NCBI GenBank assembly: GCA_964347995.1
Contig: CAYGBA010000080.1
Span: forward strand, 1-5,910
Origin: GCA-020348365 sp964347995
GTDB lineage: Archaea; Thermoproteota; Bathyarchaeia; Bathyarchaeales; Bathyarchaeaceae
Length of the DNA stretch: 5,910 nt
Reading direction: 5' to 3'
A model generated the notes under the pieces. That model saw only the letters and a list, made by a program, of their open reading frames with translations, was not told the origin of the DNA and did not search any database. The position numbers and the translations under genes are program-made. Positions 4,592 through 5,910 of the stretch are shown piece after piece (position 1 is the first letter of the stretch; every line of letters begins with the position of its first letter).

Positions 4592-5269
4592 ATGGAAGAA
4601 GAGTGCAGCCTGTGTGGTAGAGTGTTTCCATACTACACTCTTAGACGTTGTTCGCGATGTAGACGACTCTACTGTGGAGACTGTATCACCTTCACTTGGG
4701 ATAGGGATGTTTCTAGACATGCGGCGGTATGTCTGAACTGCGCGAGGAGAAGTGTCTCACCGAGAAGGTTTGGGGGCAAATATACTCCGCTCAGTGTTTA
4801 CTTGGCTCGACGGGCAAGATATGTGAGTGTTGTGACGCTCAGCCTGCGGAAAATCGAAGAGATTATTGGAAGAGATTTGCCTTCTTCAGCTTTTGACTCT
4901 CAACAATGGTGGACGAATTCGCGGAACAGCGTTCAGGGGCAGGCTTGGTTGGATGTTGGATGGATGGTAGATAGTGTAGATTTAGGTCAAAGGATTGTAA
5001 CCTTCAAGGGAGGGAGAGGAAAGACCGCGAAGGCTCGCAAGAAGACTAGGAGCTGGAGAAGGGGCACAGCAGAGTGGATGAAGAAGACTCCTCGCCCAAC
5101 CACGCCTCGAAGACGTAGGAGGCCATCCAAGACCAGAATATCTAGGGCTATGGCTAGGCTTCGAAACATAGAGCGGGAAAGGGCGTCTATGCGGCAGTAC
5201 CGTGGTAGGTTCAAGCCTAGGCCAGCGTTAGAAAAGAAACTCTACAAACCAGACGCCAAACCAGAATAG
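4592..5269 (+). CDS. FYVE/RING-like zinc finger fused to a short conserved domain and a basic tail
   Basis: This 225-residue protein has three parts. Residues 5-50 carry four CxxC pairs: C5/C8, C20/C23, C28/C31 and C47/C50. The segment CSLCGRVFPYYTLRRCSRC has the FYVE-finger look and should bind two zinc ions in a cross-brace. Residues 64-139 form a conserved domain: YTPLSVYL, SLRKIEEIIGRDLPSSA (84-100), QQWWTNS (104-110), AWLDVGWMVDSVDL (118-131) and VTFKG. I know this pattern from many bacterial proteins as a domain of unknown function (DUF7662, named from memory). Residues 140-225 are extremely Arg/Lys-rich, with TPRRRRRPSK at 171-180, and probably bind nucleic acid. Archaeal FYVE-type lipid binding is not established, so the finger may bind protein or nucleic acid. 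The ribosome site is weak. Its stop codon touches that of the convergent minus-strand gene. Confidence 0.8.
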   Translation: MEEECSLCGRVFPYYTLRRCSRCRRLYCGDCITFTWDRDVSRHAAVCLNCARRSVSPRRFGGKYTPLSVYLARRARYVSVVTLSLRKIEEIIGRDLPSSAFDSQQWWTNSRNSVQGQAWLDVGWMVDSVDLGQRIVTFKGGRGKTAKARKKTRSWRRGTAEWMKKTPRPTTPRRRRRPSKTRISRAMARLRNIERERASMRQYRGRFKPRPALEKKLYKPDAKPE

Positions 5270-5569
5270 TTATGATTCCTTAATCATACATTCTGTCAGT
5301 CTTTTGCATGTTAGGCATTCTTCTGGAATCTGTGCGCCCCTCGTAAATAGCTTTAGATATCCAAAGTAGTGTGGACAACTTGATTGTCTTTCTCTCATGA
5401 TGCTTCCTGATCTGTTTCTGAATCCTAGGCTTTCCTTGTCGAAGACGACGTCGATTCGAGATTTGCAGTGCGGACAGGCATAGTAGGTTTCTCGGGGCAC
5501 TTTCGAGTGGTCAACTAACATAATCAGCTGATCAAACTTCTTTCTGCACTCTGGGTTGGGGCACTGCAC
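5270..5569 (-). CDS. Small zinc-ribbon protein with a second Cys-rich motif
   Basis: This is a 99-residue protein of unknown function. The N-terminal half is a zinc ribbon: CPNPEC (C3, C8) and ACPHCKSRIDVVFD (C32, C35). The C-terminal half has SSCPHYFGYLK (C65, H67) and IPEECLTCKRLTEC (C85, C88, C94). C65, C85, C88 and C94 could hold a second metal or an iron-sulfur cluster; this is inference from cysteine spacing. The start is GTG at 5567-5569, placed where MQCPNPEC begins, with GGCGAG eight bases upstream. A strong TATA box at 5606-5613 predicts a leader of about 12 bases. It converges with the zinc-finger gene at 4592-5269 with no bases between the stop codons. It may act as a small nucleic-acid-binding or redox-sensing protein, but nothing here decides that. 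Confidence 0.75.
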   Translation of the reverse strand: MQCPNPECRKKFDQLIMLVDHSKVPRETYYACPHCKSRIDVVFDKESLGFRNRSGSIMRERQSSCPHYFGYLKLFTRGAQIPEECLTCKRLTECMIKES

Positions 5570-5605
5570 GGGTTCTCGCCCAAATATATTACGTCTTAAG
5601 ATACC

Positions 5606-5613
5606 CTATAAAT
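5606..5613 (-). promoter_or_regulatory. TATA-box promoter of the 99-residue zinc-ribbon gene
   Basis: The minus strand reads AGAAAGATTTATAGGG across here. ATTTATAG is a near-ideal archaeal TATA box with a purine-rich GAAA upstream as a possible TFB recognition element. The predicted start is near 5582, about 12 bases before the GTG. The second AT run at 5583-5590 is too close to the gene to be its TATA box. Confidence 0.55.
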
Positions 5614-5686
5614 CTTTCTGTTGCGCCATTGCGCACACCATCTCATGGTTATATTGCTTCTCTATTAGAATAGAAATGTATTGGAT

Positions 5687-5812
5687 TCAAAGTTTTTTGA
5701 CGTTCATAGCTTTTGTACCTTTTTCTGTTCTTTTGACTTCGAACTGAACTCTGTTTCCAATTTTCAGTGGCTTTTGTGCAACAAGTTTTTTACATCTCTT
5801 CTTCCAAGACAT
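5687..5812 (-). CDS. Short cold-shock-domain-like protein, C-terminal half only
   Basis: This 41-residue minus-strand frame runs from ATG at 5810-5812 to TGA at 5687-5689. It begins MSWKKRCKKLVAQKPLKIG, and residues 18-41 (IGNRVQFEVKRT, then KGTKAMNVKKL) match the last two strands of cold-shock domains, where the pattern is G.kV.F.v...KG..A.NV..L. The first half of the domain, with its RNA-binding aromatic motifs, is missing. The DNA upstream is the start of another gene on the opposite strand, so no split N-terminal half is nearby. It is either a degraded remnant or a stand-alone basic mini-protein (12 Lys/Arg in 41). No clear promoter or ribosome site is visible. The 99-residue zinc-ribbon gene lies downstream in the same direction. 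Confidence 0.55.
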   Translation of the reverse strand: MSWKKRCKKLVAQKPLKIGNRVQFEVKRTEKGTKAMNVKKL

Positions 5813-5841
5813 TCTCAGGCGCAGGCAGGAGTGAACTTCTG

Positions 5842-5910
5842 ATGAACGAAAGGAAATGTGAAAAATGCGGTGCCAGCTTAACTGATGACGACGTGATGAA
5901 GGTTAAATTT
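5842..5910 (+). CDS. Zinc-ribbon protein, N-terminal part (runs off the window)
   Basis: The last 69 bases code for 23 residues beginning MNERKCEKCGASLTDDDV. C6 and C9 form a CxxC zinc knuckle as found at the front of small archaeal zinc-ribbon proteins; the second pair would lie beyond the edge. GGAG at 5828-5831, extended as GGAGTGA, is ten bases before the ATG and supports this start. The gene diverges from the cold-shock-like frame; the two start codons are about 29 bp apart, leaving little room for separate promoters. The product cannot be named from this fragment. Confidence 0.75.
   Translation, partial: MNERKCEKCGASLTDDDVMKVKF

Noticed and set aside
5556..5747. Plus-strand frame across the right intergenic region
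   Set aside because: It is antisense to the 99-residue gene's start and promoter and to the cold-shock-like frame, with no motifs and no ribosome site.

Overview
This window most likely comes from an archaeon. Genes are preceded by TATA-like boxes about 25 bp upstream of plausible transcript starts, with short or absent leaders. The proteins include an archaeal long-type FKBP, a single-domain KaiC-like ATPase and several small zinc-ribbon proteins. A Bathyarchaeia or other Thermoproteota lineage would fit the gene mix, but that placement is inference and cannot be settled from this sequence.

Left part (1-1500), genes on the minus strand. At the edge is an unrecognised partial reading frame that overlaps the end of a 49-residue ribbon-helix-helix (RHH) protein at 80-229. 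That gene has its own TATA box and a pair of similar direct repeats upstream. Next is an FKBP peptidyl-prolyl isomerase with an insert-in-flap region and a C-terminal domain (395-1081). Between it and the next operon are weak elements: a possible leaderless 21-codon frame, an inverted repeat around a TATA box, and a possible single-pass membrane protein (1262-1471).

Middle part (1493-3936), plus strand. A clear TPP riboswitch aptamer (about 1521-1607) leads into a ThiT-type ECF thiamine transporter S component. A KaiC-like P-loop protein follows after 22 bp, and an AIR-synthase-superfamily protein (HypE/ThiL/PurM/SelD fold) after a further 37 bp. The spacing suggests one thiamine-controlled operon. 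ThiL, the thiamine-phosphate kinase, belongs to the same superfamily as the third gene, so a thiamine-salvage role is a reasonable hypothesis, although its motifs look closer to HypE.

Right part (3937-5910). On the plus strand are a small multi-pass membrane protein with conserved His/Asp/Glu residues, and a three-part protein: four-CxxC FYVE/RING-like zinc finger, a short conserved domain with a WW..N/AWL..GW signature, and a long Arg/Lys-rich tail. The latter's stop codon abuts the stop codon of a convergent 99-residue zinc-binding protein on the minus strand, which has a good promoter. Upstream of that promoter on the minus strand is a 41-residue frame matching only the C-terminal half of a cold-shock domain. 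A plus-strand zinc-ribbon gene begins at 5842 and runs off the window. I saw no tRNA, rRNA, insertion sequence or CRISPR array.
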